From Thermococcus sp. (lineage in GTDB: Archaea > Methanobacteriota_B > Thermococci > Thermococcales > Thermococcaceae): DNA of 7,343 bases. The notes under the pieces were generated by a model. It saw only the letters and a list, made by a program, of their open reading frames with translations. It had not been told where the DNA came from and searched no databases. The position numbers were made by a program, and so were the translations under genes. Shown one piece after another: positions 6,109 through 7,343 of the stretch. The DNA is taken from NCBI GenBank assembly GCA_027023165.1, contig JALVWX010000209.1, forward strand, positions 1-7,343, given 5' to 3'. How positions within the stretch are numbered: position 1 is the stretch's first letter; each line of letters begins with the position of its first letter.

Positions 6109-7065
6109 CTAAACTTTGAGTGTTTCGCCCATAATCCTTTCGGCGGCCGAGTATGGATCGAGCCTTCTCTCGACGACGGCATTTATAAGCTCCACAGCGT
6201 CCTTCTCCCTCAGCTTCTCCTCGACCTTCCTGGCCACATCGCCGGCAACTATGGCCTTTATCTCCTCCCTGGCGCGCTCCTTCCGCCTCTCGACCAGCTT
6301 CCCGCTCCTCTCGAGGAACTCGCGGTGCTTCTTTATCGCCTCCCAGAGCGGCCTAACTCCCTTGAGAGTGAAGGCGACAGTCTCGACTATCGGCGGCTCC
6401 CAGCCGAGCTCCCTCCACTTGTCCCTCTCGAACTCGATGGCCATCTTCAGCTCGAGGTAGAGCATCTCCGCCCCCTCCCTGTCGGCCTTGTTGATGGCGA
6501 AGATGTCGGCGATCTCCATGAGGCCGGCTTTTAAGGCCTGAACCTCGTCACCGAGGCCAGGAACGTTCACGAGGACCACCGTGTCGGCCGTCTTCACGAT
6601 GTCAACCTCCGTCTGGCCGACCCCAACCGTCTCGACGAATATGACGTCGCAACCGTAGGCGTCGAGAATCCTCACCGCGTCGTTCGTGGCTTTGGCTAAG
6701 CCTCCGAGGGAACCGCGAGTGGCCATGCTCCTTATGAAAACGCCGGGATCGGTGGAGTGCCGCTGCATCCTCAGCCTGTCGCCGAGAAGGGCACCGCCGG
6801 TGAAGGGTGAGGTTGGATCGATGGCTATGACCCCAACAACGTGTCCCTCTTCCCTCGCGAGCTTTATGAGCTTGTCGAGGAGCGTTGACTTTCCGGCCCC
6901 GGGCGGACCGGTTATGCCGACGACGTAGGCTTTCCCCGTGTGGGGGTGGATGAGCCTCGCTATCCCCCTGGCCTTCTCCTCGTCGTTCTCGGCGAGAGTT
7001 ATGAGCCTCGCGGCCGCCTTCTTGTCGCCCTTGAGAAGCGCATCAACCAGTTCTTCAATGCTCAT
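6109..7065 (-). CDS. meaB: MeaB, G3E-type GTPase chaperone of methylmalonyl-CoA mutase
   Basis: GTPase of the MeaB/ArgK family (SIMIBI class), 318 residues, full length. It gates delivery of adenosylcobalamin to methylmalonyl-CoA mutase and protects the enzyme from, or rescues it after, loss of cofactor. Motifs: P-loop GPPGAGKST (53-61), a switch-type segment IDPTSPFTGGALLGDRLRM (82-100), the Walker B-like VIFVETVGVGQTEVDI (141-156), and base-specificity NKAD (192-195). FIRSMATRGSLGGL (110-123) is very characteristic of the family. The C-terminal helices would form the dimerisation arm. The family was once annotated as a lysine/arginine/ornithine transport kinase (ArgK), but the neighbours, a mutase subunit upstream and the epimerase downstream, support the mutase role. 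The start ATG lacks a recognisable GGTGA-type RBS; a TATA box stands about 34 bases upstream, so a very short leader is likely. Confidence 0.96.
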   Translation of the reverse strand: MSIEELVDALLKGDKKAAARLITLAENDEEKARGIARLIHPHTGKAYVVGITGPPGAGKSTLLDKLIKLAREEGHVVGVIAIDPTSPFTGGALLGDRLRMQRHSTDPGVFIRSMATRGSLGGLAKATNDAVRILDAYGCDVIFVETVGVGQTEVDIVKTADTVVLVNVPGLGDEVQALKAGLMEIADIFAINKADREGAEMLYLELKMAIEFERDKWRELGWEPPIVETVAFTLKGVRPLWEAIKKHREFLERSGKLVERRKERAREEIKAIVAGDVARKVEEKLREKDAVELINAVVERRLDPYSAAERIMGETLKV

Positions 7066-7094
7066 AGGACATCGGGGAGAATAGGGAAGGGAGG

Positions 7095-7103
7095 GATATA
7101 AAC
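7095..7103 (-). promoter_or_regulatory. Possible internal TATA box for meaB
   Basis: GTTTATATC on the minus strand begins directly after the TAA stop of the mutase subunit gene. Transcription would be expected to begin near 7073, only about 8 bases before the meaB ATG. This agrees with the lack of a Shine-Dalgarno there (the preceding bases are pyrimidine-rich, then CCCCGATGTCCT). The BRE position (CTTAAG) is a poor match, so readthrough from the mutase gene may also supply meaB. Confidence 0.5.
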
Positions 7104-7343
7104 TTAAGCCTCCTTGAACCTCTTGAGGTTCTCCACGGCCCTGTCAACGAACTCGATGGTCTTCTGGAGGGAGGTTCCGGGTCCAAAAACCTCGGCAACG
7201 CCCATCTTCTTGAGTTCTTCGGCGTCGTCGGGCGGGATTATTCCGCCGGCGAAGACCACGATGTCCTCGTTGAGCTTGAGGCCCCTTTCCTCGAGGAGCT
7301 TCAGTATCTTCGGGATGAGGACCATGTGTGCACCGGAGAGTAT
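7104..7343 (-). CDS. Methylmalonyl-CoA mutase, cobalamin-binding (small) subunit, C-terminal part
   Basis: The frame is open to the window edge, so 79 C-terminal residues of a protein normally near 140 residues are visible. The first visible codon is in the sequence ILSGAHMVLIPKIL; the internal ATG at 7325 is therefore not the start. The stretch matches the B12-binding Rossmann-like domain of methylmalonyl-CoA mutase: LSGAHM near the lower axial loop, VVFAGGIIPPDDAEELKKMGVAEVFGPGTSL (the conserved GG-x-IP and F-G-P-G-T loops that hold the nucleotide tail of cobalamin) and the final helix. The cobalt-ligating Asp-x-His-x-x-Gly motif would lie upstream, outside the window. In archaea this domain is often a separate gene next to the catalytic subunit, which fits the short length and the MeaB and epimerase genes that follow. 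A fused C-terminus of a large mutase cannot be excluded from this window. Confidence 0.9.
   Translation of the reverse strand: MLSGAHMVLIPKILKLLEERGLKLNEDIVVFAGGIIPPDDAEELKKMGVAEVFGPGTSLQKTIEFVDRAVENLKRFKEA

Noticed and set aside
5746..6534. 262-residue plus-strand frame opposite mce and meaB
   Set aside because: It lies antisense to two well-supported enzymes, resembles no family I know, and is explained by GC-biased third positions of the real genes.
1..7343. CRISPR array, tRNA, rRNA, IS element or transposase
   Set aside because: No spaced repeats, no tRNA cloverleaf or rRNA sequence, and no transposase or integrase motifs were seen on either strand; the only candidate insertion scar is the 10-bp repeat around the HEPN/MNT pair.

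Overview
This window looks like a chromosomal segment of a hyperthermophilic euryarchaeon of the order Thermococcales. The genus is probably Thermococcus, because the coding DNA appears moderately GC-rich. The evidence is the proteins themselves (a roughly 1,190-residue Smc rich in Lys and Glu, a DUF835 protein, a stand-alone B12-binding mutase subunit with MeaB and epimerase), archaeal GGTGA-type ribosome binding sites, and TATA/BRE promoters. The genus is an inference, since no rRNA is present. Every supported gene lies on the minus strand, so transcription runs from the high coordinates to the low ones.

Region A (7343 to about 5698) is a methylmalonyl-CoA module. It holds the C-terminal part of the cobalamin-binding subunit of methylmalonyl-CoA mutase (cut by the window edge), the mutase-chaperone GTPase MeaB, and methylmalonyl-CoA epimerase. 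Together these interconvert succinyl-CoA, (R)- and (S)-methylmalonyl-CoA and keep the B12 enzyme loaded and active. meaB has a TATA box of its own right after the stop of the mutase subunit and no visible Shine-Dalgarno, so it may be translated from a very short leader. The epimerase follows meaB closely and uses an ordinary RBS.

Region B (about 5697 to 5107) is a strikingly AT-rich intergenic island with a probable terminator, a strong-looking TATA/BRE promoter and short direct repeats. It is followed by a 143-residue DUF835 gene of unknown function.

Region C (5102 to 1) is a chromosome-organisation operon that starts at a good BRE/TATA promoter. It contains smc, a HEPN nuclease/MNT nucleotidyltransferase pair (a HepT/MntA-type toxin-antitoxin), and scpA, the kleisin partner of Smc. 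scpA runs off the window edge, probably only a few residues short of its stop. All junctions are a few bases or overlapping, which suggests translational coupling.

The main point of interest is that the HEPN/MNT pair sits between two genes whose products form one complex. The pair is bracketed by an exact 10-bp direct repeat (668-677 and 1484-1493). Removing one copy plus the 806 bp between the copies would leave the smc stop intact and put scpA directly behind it with its own RBS. This looks like a clean insertion of a toxin-antitoxin module into an essential or near-essential condensin operon. The repeat is, however, also a Shine-Dalgarno-like sequence and could recur for that reason.
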